NCBI GenBank assembly: GCA_947089855.1 | Contig: CAMUML010000036.1 | Location: 1 to 47,161 of the forward strand | Direction of reading: 5' to 3' | DNA from: an uncultured Eubacterium sp. | GTDB taxonomy: Bacteria > Bacillota > Clostridia > Lachnospirales > Lachnospiraceae | Length of the DNA: 47,161 nt | Part shown: positions 8,158-15,435 of the stretch, in pieces | Layout of the letters: every line of letters starts with the position of its first letter | How positions within the stretch are numbered: the stretch's first letter is position 1 | The notes under the pieces: model-generated | Database searches by the model: none | Seen by the model: the letters and a program-made list of their open reading frames with translations, nothing else | Told to the model about the DNA's origin: nothing | Position numbers and translations under genes: made by a program

Positions 8158-9537
8158 TTATACCTGGCTGTCCAAAGCCTGTGCCGCCTTTAACATAATT
8201 GCACATTCTATCCTTTTTTTCTGCAATACACACCCAATTTCATATGCACCGTTTATATCTCCATGAAAATGGTATGCGTTCGCCGCGCAGCCCCCGCTGC
8301 AGTAAAATTTTGCAAAACAGTCCCGGCATTTTTCCTTAGAATATACATTTACGCCTTGGAACATTTCACGGACTTGCGTATTGGACACGCCATCGGCTAC
8401 ATTCCCCATCAAAAATTTTTCTTCCCCTACAAACTGGTGGCATGGATACAGATCGCCCCACGGCGTAACCGCCAGGTATTCCGTGCCAGATCCGCAGCCA
8501 GCCAGCCGCTTTGCGATACATGGGCCGCCTTCTAAATCTATCATAAAATGAAAGAACGTAAAACCATTCCCAGCTTTTTGCCTGGCCAGCATTTCTTTTG
8601 CCAACGTATCGTATTCTTCCATCAGCTGCGGCAGGTCTTCTTCCTGGATCGCATAATCTGCTGCCTGCGGCGCCACCACCGGTTCTATCGAAATCTGGCG
8701 AAACCCCAAGTCTGCCAAATGCAGCACATCTTTGGAAAAATCCAGGTTATAGTGGGTAAACGTGCCACGGACATAATACTTGTCCTGTTTTCTGCTTTCT
8801 GCAAATTTTAGAAATTTCGGGGCAATCACTTCATAACTGCCCGCACCGCTTGGAAACGGGCGCATCCGGTCATTGACCTTTTGCCTGCCATCCAAACTTA
8901 ATACCACATTTGCCATTTCCCGGTTTGCAAATTCCATTATGGCATCGTCCAGCAATACCCCATTGGTTGTTAACGTAAAACGAAAATTTTTGTTATGGAT
9001 CTTCTCCTGCCTACGCCCATATTCCACCAAATCTTTCACAACCGAAAAATTCAGCGTCGGCTCTCCCCCAAAAAAATCCACTTCCAAGTTCCTGCGGCTG
9101 CCCGAATTGGCAATTAAAAAATCCAACGCTGCCTTGCCGGTTTCAAAACTCATCAGCCCACGGCTGCCCTGGTACCCTCCTTCTTCGGCAAAACAATAAC
9201 GGCAGGCTAAGTTGCAGTCATGTGCAACATGTAGGCAAAGCGCCTTTACAACTGTTGGCCTGTTTTTAAAGTCGTTTATAAAATCCCCATATTTTGCATC
9301 CTGGTATTCATCCAGCGTAAACAGTGCGCCGGAGTCTTTTAATTCCTTTATTTCTGTAAATGCTTCTTGCACTTCCCCTGCCTGGTACCTGCCCTTTAAT
9401 GCTGCCGCAGCTTCTTCAGCTGTATGGCTTTCATATAATGGAAGCACATCATAAACAAGGTCATCTACCAGATGGACTGCGCCGCTGTTCACATCCAGAA
9501 CGATATTATAGCCGTTATTTTTATATTGATGGATCAA
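8158..9537 (-). CDS. scfB: SCIFF peptide radical SAM maturase, thioether-forming
   Basis: A 459-residue radical SAM/SPASM enzyme. Residues 1-90 are a peptide-recognition (RRE-like) domain opening IHQYKNNGYNIVLDVNSGAV. The SAM cluster motif is CNLACRYC (Cys108, Cys112, Cys115), followed by FAEEGGY. The C-terminal SPASM region has CGSGTEYLAVTPWGDLYPCH and a CRDCFAKFYCSGGCAANAY cysteine set for auxiliary FeS clusters. Enzymes of this family crosslink Cys sulfur to Thr alpha-carbons in SCIFF, the ranthipeptide chemistry shown for CteB. The start codon is TTG, 9-10 nt after AAGGGGGA. Its substrate gene lies 421 bp upstream at 9959-10105. Confidence 0.93.
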   Translation of the reverse strand: MIHQYKNNGYNIVLDVNSGAVHLVDDLVYDVLPLYESHTAEEAAAALKGRYQAGEVQEAFTEIKELKDSGALFTLDEYQDAKYGDFINDFKNRPTVVKALCLHVAHDCNLACRYCFAEEGGYQGSRGLMSFETGKAALDFLIANSGSRRNLEVDFFGGEPTLNFSVVKDLVEYGRRQEKIHNKNFRFTLTTNGVLLDDAIMEFANREMANVVLSLDGRQKVNDRMRPFPSGAGSYEVIAPKFLKFAESRKQDKYYVRGTFTHYNLDFSKDVLHLADLGFRQISIEPVVAPQAADYAIQEEDLPQLMEEYDTLAKEMLARQKAGNGFTFFHFMIDLEGGPCIAKRLAGCGSGTEYLAVTPWGDLYPCHQFVGEEKFLMGNVADGVSNTQVREMFQGVNVYSKEKCRDCFAKFYCSGGCAANAYHFHGDINGAYEIGCVLQKKRIECAIMLKAAQALDSQV

Positions 9538-9567
9538 CTATAAAATCCCCCTTCTATCTTCCTTTGT

Positions 9568-9720
9568 GTTACTATTCACAGCCAATTTGTCCTTACAAAC
9601 ATTCTATACTCACGAGCGATAAAGTTTACCATATGATTCAAGATAATGACGCTCGTGAGTCGGCGTTATTTGGCAAACTTTAGTGTTTGCCAGTATAAGT
9701 TATGCGCTGTGAATAGTAAC
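9568..9720 (+). repeat. MITE-like nested inverted repeat between scfA and scfB (contains copy A)
   Basis: Perfect 15-bp inverted ends, GTTACTATTCACAGC (9568-9582) and GCTGTGAATAGTAAC (9706-9720), enclose a 93-bp inner element at 9605-9697. The inner element runs from TATACT to AGTATA and has internal arms CTCACGAGCG and CGCTCGTGAG. The inner part is copy A of the family also seen at 9744, 12476 and 46186. The element has no protein gene. As RNA in the scfA-scfB transcript it would form a large hairpin between peptide and maturase. Confidence 0.75.
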
Positions 9721-9743
9721 TCCTTTTTATCATAAAAACAGTG

Positions 9744-9813
9744 TATACTCACGAGCGATAAAGTTTGCCATATGGTTTGCGTTATTTGGCAAACTTTAGT
9801 GTTTGCCAGTATA
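9744..9813 (+). repeat. Shortened copy B of the ~92-bp palindromic element
   Basis: It starts TATACTCACGAGCGATAAAG and ends GTGTTTGCCAGTATA, like copy A, but lacks about 23 bp in the middle including the CGCTCGTGAG arm. It retains AAAGTTTGCCA paired with TGGCAAACTTT. It sits 46 bp from copy A's inner element, so the scfA-scfB gap holds two copies in the same orientation. Confidence 0.75.
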
Positions 9814-9958
9814 GCTTACGGTTACATAAAACGCACAAATGACCGAACGCTGCGCGAACGGTCTTTGATGCCTGCATACTGCCATACATTTTCTGCTTTC
9901 CTTATTACATTTTTCCAGCGGCTACAGCCTGTCGAAAAAGCAGACGCCCTGCCACACA

Positions 9959-10105
9959 TTACTTGCCGGCATGCTCACAGGTCTGGTTTCCTACTGTACA
10001 AGAAGTCTTGCACGCGGACTGGCAGGATGTCTGGCATTCCCCGCATCCGCCCTTTTTTATCGTATTCTGCAATTTTTTCGTATTTAAAGTTTTAATGTGC
10101 TTCAT
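9959..10105 (-). CDS. scfA: SCIFF ribosomal peptide precursor (six cysteines in forty-five)
   Basis: A 48-residue peptide that opens MKHIKTLNTKKLQNTIKKGG. It has six cysteines at 21, 24, 28, 32, 36 and 43, in the pattern CGECQTSCQSACKTSC, then TVGNQTC. This is the SCIFF signature, a precursor found in nearly all Clostridia and modified by the neighbouring radical SAM enzyme. The Thr residues 26, 34 and 37 are likely thioether acceptors (inference from family chemistry). AAAGGAG lies 6 nt before the ATG. The maturase follows on the same strand after a gap filled with two repeat copies. The mature peptide's function is not known to me. Confidence 0.93.
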   Translation of the reverse strand: MKHIKTLNTKKLQNTIKKGGCGECQTSCQSACKTSCTVGNQTCEHAGK

Positions 10106-10169
10106 TTGTTCTCCTTTCGCTATGGACCCCGTTATTTCAATTTACAGGTACTTATAAAAATGCAGTACT

Positions 10170-10178
10170 AGTATAGCA
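10170..10178 (-). promoter_or_regulatory. Extended -10 promoter of scfA
   Basis: The minus strand reads TGCTATACT, an extended -10 element, about 65 bp upstream of the scfA start codon. The -35 region is poor. It suggests scfA has its own transcript in addition to any read-through from the TIGR04086 gene. Confidence 0.4.
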
Positions 10179-10295
10179 CACCTCCTGCTATAAAGGAAGC
10201 TTTTTTTGTGTTTTTTTCATCTCTTGAGGCCTTTAAGATTATGGTTCACGGGCCAGGAATGCGCATAAACTGCGTGAATAGCAGCCATATGCCTA

Positions 10296-10670
10296 TTAGC
10301 TTATCATACCGCCAGCCATAGCCGAAAGCACACATAATACGGCTGTTGTAAGCATATGTACTACTTGCCCATCCAGCCCGCGGTTTACGGCTAGGTTGCC
10401 AAGGAACAGCACGAAAAAGTAAAAGGCCCCTACGCAAATCCCCCAAAGGTACTTTTTTGTTTTTTTCTTTTTTCCAATAAAAAATCCGCCCACGAAACAT
10501 GATATGATATAAGTTGCAATAATCCCGATACTGACTGCTGCGTCAGTCATTTCTACACGCCCCAATAATGCAGCTAATGCTACAAGCAGGACGCCCGTAA
10601 TCATATACATTACAACCAAATCTACCAGTACTGGCATTGCGCTGTTTTTTTGTACCTCTTTATTATCCAT
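10296..10670 (-). CDS. TIGR04086-family four-TM membrane protein
   Basis: A 124-residue hydrophobic protein with four predicted transmembrane stretches (about residues 14-36, 43-65, 74-93 and 100-121) and a basic cytoplasmic loop GKKKKTKKY between helices 2 and 3. The length, layout and position directly upstream of scfA fit the TIGR04086/YrzE-type family common in Clostridia. No catalytic residue is visible and the function is unknown. The ATG follows GGAGGGG. The link to SCIFF is by conserved position only. Confidence 0.8.
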   Translation of the reverse strand: MDNKEVQKNSAMPVLVDLVVMYMITGVLLVALAALLGRVEMTDAAVSIGIIATYIISCFVGGFFIGKKKKTKKYLWGICVGAFYFFVLFLGNLAVNRGLDGQVVHMLTTAVLCVLSAMAGGMIS

Positions 10671-10833
10671 ATTACGCCCCTCCTTAAGTTTTCACCTGAT
10701 TTCCTGCTGGGCCTATCCTACCGGCCTTCCGCTTGTAATGCCGACTCTTGGCCTTTATCTTCGATCTTTGTCCTGCATTATCTTATGAAGGAAATGCATG
10801 CAATATGAATGGTTTTGGAAAATATTATTCTGA

Positions 10834-11799
10834 TCATTCTGGTTTCTGTGGTTTTTTACTTAACCGTTTGCTAAAATGGAGCATGCCGTTTTGCTGTGTA
10901 CCTTCTTTTTTATCCAACAAAAACCCCAATTTTTCCGCTACCCGTATAGAAGCCAGGTTCTTTGGATGGATAAAACAATGAAGTTCATCGACTTGCAGCT
11001 GGTCTGTGGCATATTCTAATATTGCGCTGCATACTTCTACAGCATACCCTTGGTTTTGATACCCGCTTGCAATGATATAGCCTAACTCCATAAGCACGCC
11101 GTCCTGCGTATCCCTGTGTTCGATGCCTGCCCGGCCGATTAACACCCCGGTATCCTTATCGCAAATTACCCACATGCCATATCCATAATAATAGTACATA
11201 CAATCAATGTAGCTTTTGGTATATTCCGCTTCTTTTTCCCGCTCATACAATGGCTCTATATATGTTGTAATACCTTTCCCTTCATACAATGCGAATAATG
11301 CATCCAAATCCCCCATTGCTATCTCACGTACGCAGGTCCGTTTTGTATATAAAATATTCCAAGGCAAATGGTTTGCCCGTTTGTGTATCCGGTCCAAAAA
11401 CTGGACGCTGATTTCTTCAAACCCCTGCACTACAATATCTGCGGCCACAAACCTGCCGATTTCTTCTTTCTCATAGAAAACTACGGCCAGCCCCTGTTCC
11501 TTTTCTATATCCCGTGGAATTGCTGTACGTTGTTTATATGCATACTCTGCAAACGGTGCGCATTCTGTTACCAGCAATGCATCCGCTTCCAAAACCCCTG
11601 CTTCTTCCAACTGCTCCCGTACCCTTTCATACCTTAGCCGCCAATCAGGCATACTCTGCCGTGCCGCTGCAATTTTTATAATTTGGTACTGCCTCAATTC
11701 CTGTTTTAGCTTTGCTGCCTCTCCCTGCCCAGTATCAGCAATATCCCATACTACTGCACGCAGCGTCAGCTGCGCCCGCACAATGTCTTTTTCTAACAT
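10834..11799 (-). CDS. GNAT acetyltransferase fused to a degenerate HAD-like domain
   Basis: About 321 residues from the ATG at 11799, which follows GGAGGAGG; an ATG at 11835 would add 12 unrelated residues. Residues about 10-150 follow the layout of HAD phosphatases: AVVWDIADTG in place of the DxD motif, then ADALLVTECAPFAEYA, GLAVVFYEKEE and AADIVVQGFEEIS. The nucleophile pattern is broken (WDIAD), so hydrolase activity is unlikely. Residues about 170-310 are a RimJ/RimL-type N-acetyltransferase with ELGYIIASGYQNQGYAVEVC (acetyl-CoA loop) and NLASIRVAEKLGF. The substrate is unknown. It stands alone, divergent from the cyclophilin gene. Confidence 0.8.
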   Translation of the reverse strand: MLEKDIVRAQLTLRAVVWDIADTGQGEAAKLKQELRQYQIIKIAAARQSMPDWRLRYERVREQLEEAGVLEADALLVTECAPFAEYAYKQRTAIPRDIEKEQGLAVVFYEKEEIGRFVAADIVVQGFEEISVQFLDRIHKRANHLPWNILYTKRTCVREIAMGDLDALFALYEGKGITTYIEPLYEREKEAEYTKSYIDCMYYYYGYGMWVICDKDTGVLIGRAGIEHRDTQDGVLMELGYIIASGYQNQGYAVEVCSAILEYATDQLQVDELHCFIHPKNLASIRVAEKLGFLLDKKEGTQQNGMLHFSKRLSKKPQKPE

Positions 11800-11897
11800 A
11801 AATTTCCTCCTCCCATAAAAACATCTGCACACCATTGCACGATTAAAAATTTTTGGCCCCTAAATGCAATTTTTTATACATTTTCCCCTATGCCTTC

Positions 11898-11926
11898 TTT
11901 ACAATCTACGAAAATAGCGTTAAAAT
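11898..11926 (+). promoter_or_regulatory. Promoter of the cyclophilin gene
   Basis: TTTACA (11898-11903) and TAAAAT (11921-11926) are spaced by 17 bp. They lie 24 bp before the ATG, leaving room for the AGAAGGAG ribosome-binding site at about 11935. Confidence 0.55.
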
Positions 11927-11950
11927 TAGATAAGAGAAGGAGAAAAGACC

Positions 11951-12472
11951 ATGACACAAAACCCAATTATTACGATCGAAATGGAAAATGGCGACATCAT
12001 GAAAGCCGAGTTATATCCTGAAATTGCACCGAATACGGTCAATAATTTTATCAGCTTGATCAAAAAAGGCTTTTATGACGGTGTGATCTTTCACCGTGTA
12101 ATCAATGGATTTATGCTGCAGGGCGGCGATCCAGAAGGGACCGGCACTGGCGGCCCAGGCTACTGTATCAGAGGGGAATTTTCCCAAAACGGCTTTGAAA
12201 ACAATCTGGAACACGACCCCGGCGTCCTGTCTATGGCCCGGACAAATATACCGGATTCCGCCGGTTCCCAGTTTTTTATCATGCATAAAAAAGCTCCGCA
12301 TCTAGATGGCGCTTATGCGGCTTTTGGCAGGATTACGGAAGGTATGGATGTCGTAAATAAAATTGCGGAAACCCCTACCGGTTACGATGACCGCCCATTT
12401 GAAACACAGCGGATGAAAAAAGTAACGGTAGATACGTTCGGCAATGATTTTCCGGCTCCGGAAACCTGCTAA
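11951..12472 (+). CDS. Cyclophilin-type peptidyl-prolyl cis-trans isomerase
   Basis: A 173-residue cytoplasmic cyclophilin that speeds cis-trans isomerisation of X-Pro bonds. Active-site residues are in VIFHRVINGFMLQGGDPEGT (the FHR Arg) and SAGSQFFIMHKKAPHLDGAY (the QFF core), with the later FGRITEGMDVV segment. There is no signal peptide. The length matches bacterial PpiB types. It is monocistronic: a repeat element begins 3 bp after the stop. Confidence 0.95.
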   Translation: MTQNPIITIEMENGDIMKAELYPEIAPNTVNNFISLIKKGFYDGVIFHRVINGFMLQGGDPEGTGTGGPGYCIRGEFSQNGFENNLEHDPGVLSMARTNIPDSAGSQFFIMHKKAPHLDGAYAAFGRITEGMDVVNKIAETPTGYDDRPFETQRMKKVTVDTFGNDFPAPETC

Positions 12473-12475
12473 TAT

Positions 12476-12568
12476 TATACTCACGAGCGATAAAGTTTGC
12501 TATATAGCTTGAGACAGTAACGCCCGTGAGCCGGCGTTAATTGGTAAAGCCTACTGCACGCTAGTATA
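12476..12568 (+). repeat. Copy C of the ~92-bp palindromic element
   Basis: It runs from TATACTCACGAGCGATAAAG to AGTATA, 93 bp like copy A's inner element. Arms CTCACGAGCG and CGCCCGTGAG still pair with one G-T. The copy begins 3 bp after the cyclophilin stop and ends 31 bp before cheC, so it may serve as a transcript end for the former. The differing bases in the arms show it has diverged from copies A and B. Confidence 0.75.
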
Positions 12569-12599
12569 ATTTGCAGACCGCACAAGAAAGGAGGAAGGA

Positions 12600-13229
12600 A
12601 TGGCTTATACAAATATTGAAGAATTTAGTTCTATGCACCTTGATGTGTTACGGGAAATCGGTAATATTGGCTCAGGGAATGCGGCTACGGCGCTTGCATC
12701 CTTATTAAATACAGTTGTCGACATTGAGGTTCCAGTTATCAGCCTGATCAGTTATTCCAAAGTAGCAGATTACCTTGGCGGAAAACATACAAAAGCGCTT
12801 GGTATGACCGTAGATTTAGAGGGCGACATTCATGGCTGCATGCTGGAAGTTGTCCATCTCAACTTTGCAGAAAAACTGATCAATACCTTTTATAAAAAAG
12901 AAATCGTAGATCTAGCCAAAATTGATGAAATGGATATTTCTGTCGTCCGTGAAATGAGCAATATTACAACTGCTGCATACGTGAATTCCATTGCAGCCAT
13001 GACGCAGTTATTTATTAACATTAACCCACCGGACAGCTATTGTGATACCGTATCAAACCTGGTTACCATCCCAGCTGAAAAATTATCCAGAAGCTATGAT
13101 GAACCGGTCCTTTATATTGACGAAAAGCTGCATATCGGCGATAATGAAATGAACAGCGGGCTTATCCTTGTTCTAGATTCTTTATCCATCCAGGTCCTTT
13201 TTAAAAAACTGGGGATGCCTTATTTATAA
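12600..13229 (+). CDS. cheC: CheC-type CheY-P phosphatase
   Basis: A 209-residue CheC/CheX/FliY-family protein that dephosphorylates CheY-P in chemotaxis and can partner with CheD. Both active-site helices are present: LREIGNIGSGNAATALASLL (E19, N22) and VREMSNITTAAYVNSIAAM (E118, N121), so both phosphatase sites appear intact. It begins after AAGGAGGAAGGA and is monocistronic, ending in a strong terminator. Other chemotaxis genes here are the receptor at 40311 and the PilZ protein at 29143. Confidence 0.92.
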   Translation: MAYTNIEEFSSMHLDVLREIGNIGSGNAATALASLLNTVVDIEVPVISLISYSKVADYLGGKHTKALGMTVDLEGDIHGCMLEVVHLNFAEKLINTFYKKEIVDLAKIDEMDISVVREMSNITTAAYVNSIAAMTQLFININPPDSYCDTVSNLVTIPAEKLSRSYDEPVLYIDEKLHIGDNEMNSGLILVLDSLSIQVLFKKLGMPYL

Positions 13230-13256
13230 GGTTCATAGAAATGCTATTTGATAACA

Positions 13257-13298
13257 AAAGGCAGGTAAGGTATACCACCCCTTACCTGCCTTCTTTTT
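13257..13298 (+). terminator. Bidirectional rho-independent terminator
   Basis: AAAGGCAGGTAAGG and CCTTACCTGCCTT form a stem of 13 bp, followed by CTTTTT on the plus strand and TTTTG on the minus strand. It ends cheC from the left and the LRR operon, including the 41-codon gene at 13352, from the right. Confidence 0.88.
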
Positions 13299-13351
13299 AT
13301 GGCGCCCGGCAGCGGCAGGACAGCTGCGCTGCATACCTTGCCGCTTTCTAG

Positions 13352-13477
13352 TCAATCATCCGCTGATTCTTCATCTACCACTGCTGCTACGGTACCTGCT
13401 ACCGATGCGGCTACTGAAATTACAACGACTACGACTACCAGTAAGATCATAAGTGCCAAAAAAACGATTATATTCAT
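13352..13477 (-). CDS. 41-residue single-pass membrane peptide
   Basis: An unlisted short gene: ATG at 13477 behind GAAGGAGAGG, stop at 13352. The product opens MNIIVFLALMILLVVVVVVI, one long hydrophobic helix. An Ala/Val-rich stretch follows, then a short acidic tail DEESADD. It lies 33 bp downstream of the second LRR protein and just before the terminator, so it would be the last gene of that operon. I do not recognise a family. The good ribosome-binding site and clean topology argue for a real gene, although simple-sequence codons (GTN/GCN runs) could mimic this. Confidence 0.55.
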   Translation of the reverse strand: MNIIVFLALMILLVVVVVVISVAASVAGTVAAVVDEESADD

Positions 13478-13510
13478 AATACTGCCTCTCCTTCACTGCG
13501 GCCTTTGCCA

Positions 13511-15415
13511 TTATTTTTTTACCACTTTCGCTTTTTTATTCATGCCCGCATCAACCATCCCTTCCCGGTAAGTCGCAACCAGGGCTTTTGTAGGGACGTA
13601 TACCTTTAAAGAAGCCGTAGTCTTTTTAAATGCATAGTTACTGAAATTTACCAGCACCTTAGAATTAATGACAAATCTTGTTAACTTTGTACAATTGTAA
13701 AATGCATAATGTTCAATAGAACGGATATTTTTGCCTAACGTAACCTTTTTAATACTTTGGTTTCCGCGGAACGCATTTGCATTGATGCAGGTTACCGTAT
13801 AAGTACGGCCATCAAATGATATAGAGTTAGGTACAACGACCGTAGAAACATTGGTATCCTCAAGGCCCATCACACGTACCCGCATATCGTTAATACTCGT
13901 TATTTTATAAATAATATTATCAAACGTTACGGTATCGCCTTTTTTATGCGTTACCTGCGTGTCGTCAATTGGCGGCGTCAAGGATACCAGCCAGACCGCA
14001 TTGACGGTAAGGTCGGAATTTACTTTTTTATAGCTTTCCGTTGACCAAGTAAGGTCATACCCTTTACGGATCCAATTCGGCGCAGATGCTTCTGTCCCTT
14101 CTTCTACGCCCGCTACTACCGATTCCGCGCCGGTATATGCATCTTTAAACGTTACGGTGTAGAGCTTTTTCCAAACGGTGCTGACCGTCCTATTCGCATT
14201 GACCACTGTGCTGGAATCAAAATTATCCGTCCAACGCAGGACATACCCTGGGCGTTCCCAGCCAACCGGTGGGTCAACGGTCTGCCCGCTCATTACATTC
14301 CTCGTCGTCGTTTCCCTTGTATAAGTATTGTAAAAGGTTACCGTACATTCTACACTTCTTGTAATATTATTGCTGATCGCATACCGCTCTGCCGCACTGC
14401 CGCTGATGCAAATAATGCATAGGCCATTCCCGCAGTTTTTAAACACTTCCGTGCCGATATTAGCCACTGTAGATGGAATTGTTACATTCCCCAGCCCAAT
14501 GCAGTTACAAAATGCCTGGTCGCCAATACTTTTTACGGTATCCGGAATTTTAATGGACGACAAACCGCCACAGCCATAAAACGCCTGGTTCCTGATCTGC
14601 GTTACATTATCCGGAAATTCTGCCAGCATTCCTATCTGTGTGCCCGACGGGCATAGCAGCAGCACATTGCTCAGGTTGCTTTCCCGGTAGTACAAAATCC
14701 CGCCCTGCACAAAATATAATGGGTTATCGCGGATCTTTACCCCGCCGTTTAAACCGTCCAGGGCGCCGCAGCCCGCAAAGGCACCGCCTTCAATCCAGGT
14801 AACGGTCGGCCCGATCTCCAGGCTGTTTAAAGACGTGCAGTCCATAAACGCTTCATTTTCAATCCTGGTTACACCTGCATTGCTCTGCAGCTTCTCGCCA
14901 AGCGTAATGCCGGTCAGGCCGGTACAGCCATAAAAGGCACGGTACTCAATCTGCTGCGCTGCCAAGTAACCGGTCAGCGTTGCCGATGCAGAGGTTGTCT
15001 GTATCGACCTTAAATTCACACAGTTGCTAAACGCCTCCTGCCCTATATAAGAAACAGAATCCGGAAGCACCAATGTCGTAAGCGAGGTACAGCCATTAAA
15101 CACCCTGCGCAGGATGCCGCGCACTGGAACCTGTACGCCTGGGGCATCCTCCGATTCCTTATAAGTAATCACATCCGGTATACGCAACTCGCCATTTACG
15201 ATCGCACTGGAACGGTAGCTTTCTACATTTGCATAATAGCTTTCCCCTTCCCCGGTAAACGTATAGGTAAGCGAGCTGCCAACCGGCGTATACGTACCTT
15301 CCGGGACAGTAACGGCCTGTGCCCGGTTTACATTCAGCAGCACGCTGGCTGCCAATGCTACTGCAAACAGCACAAAGCTGCGCCAGGCTTGTGCCCCTTT
15401 TCTTTCCCTATCCAT
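13511..15415 (-). CDS. Secreted BspA-like leucine-rich-repeat protein with InlB-type B repeats
   Basis: 634 residues. A signal peptide (residues 1-35) has an AQA site just before VTVPEG. Residues about 95-345 hold LRR_5/BspA repeats such as GCTSLTTLVLPDSVSYIGQE and AFYGCGGLSSIKIPDTVKSI. Residues about 365-485 hold two InlB B-repeat/Flg_new modules (VTFYNTYTRETTTRNVMSGQ and VTFKDAYTGAESVVAGVEEG). The C-terminus (about 540-634) has a second LRR block. There is no LPXTG or membrane anchor, so it is probably released or bound non-covalently. Related proteins bind host or cell-surface ligands. It starts 20 bp after the paralogue at 15436, from which it probably arose by duplication. Confidence 0.9.
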   Translation of the reverse strand: MDRERKGAQAWRSFVLFAVALAASVLLNVNRAQAVTVPEGTYTPVGSSLTYTFTGEGESYYANVESYRSSAIVNGELRIPDVITYKESEDAPGVQVPVRGILRRVFNGCTSLTTLVLPDSVSYIGQEAFSNCVNLRSIQTTSASATLTGYLAAQQIEYRAFYGCTGLTGITLGEKLQSNAGVTRIENEAFMDCTSLNSLEIGPTVTWIEGGAFAGCGALDGLNGGVKIRDNPLYFVQGGILYYRESNLSNVLLLCPSGTQIGMLAEFPDNVTQIRNQAFYGCGGLSSIKIPDTVKSIGDQAFCNCIGLGNVTIPSTVANIGTEVFKNCGNGLCIICISGSAAERYAISNNITRSVECTVTFYNTYTRETTTRNVMSGQTVDPPVGWERPGYVLRWTDNFDSSTVVNANRTVSTVWKKLYTVTFKDAYTGAESVVAGVEEGTEASAPNWIRKGYDLTWSTESYKKVNSDLTVNAVWLVSLTPPIDDTQVTHKKGDTVTFDNIIYKITSINDMRVRVMGLEDTNVSTVVVPNSISFDGRTYTVTCINANAFRGNQSIKKVTLGKNIRSIEHYAFYNCTKLTRFVINSKVLVNFSNYAFKKTTASLKVYVPTKALVATYREGMVDAGMNKKAKVVKK

Positions 15416-15435
15416 CGTCCCTAATCCCCCTATCT

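Noticed and set aside
9840-9876. Terminator between scfA and scfB (GACCG...CGGTC)
   Set aside because: The stem is only 5 bp with a long loop and lacks a U tract on the minus strand.
13299-13571. 90-codon plus-strand ORF after cheC
   Set aside because: It starts inside or after the terminator, is low complexity and overlaps the minus-strand genes; the minus-strand 41-codon gene has the better ribosome-binding site.
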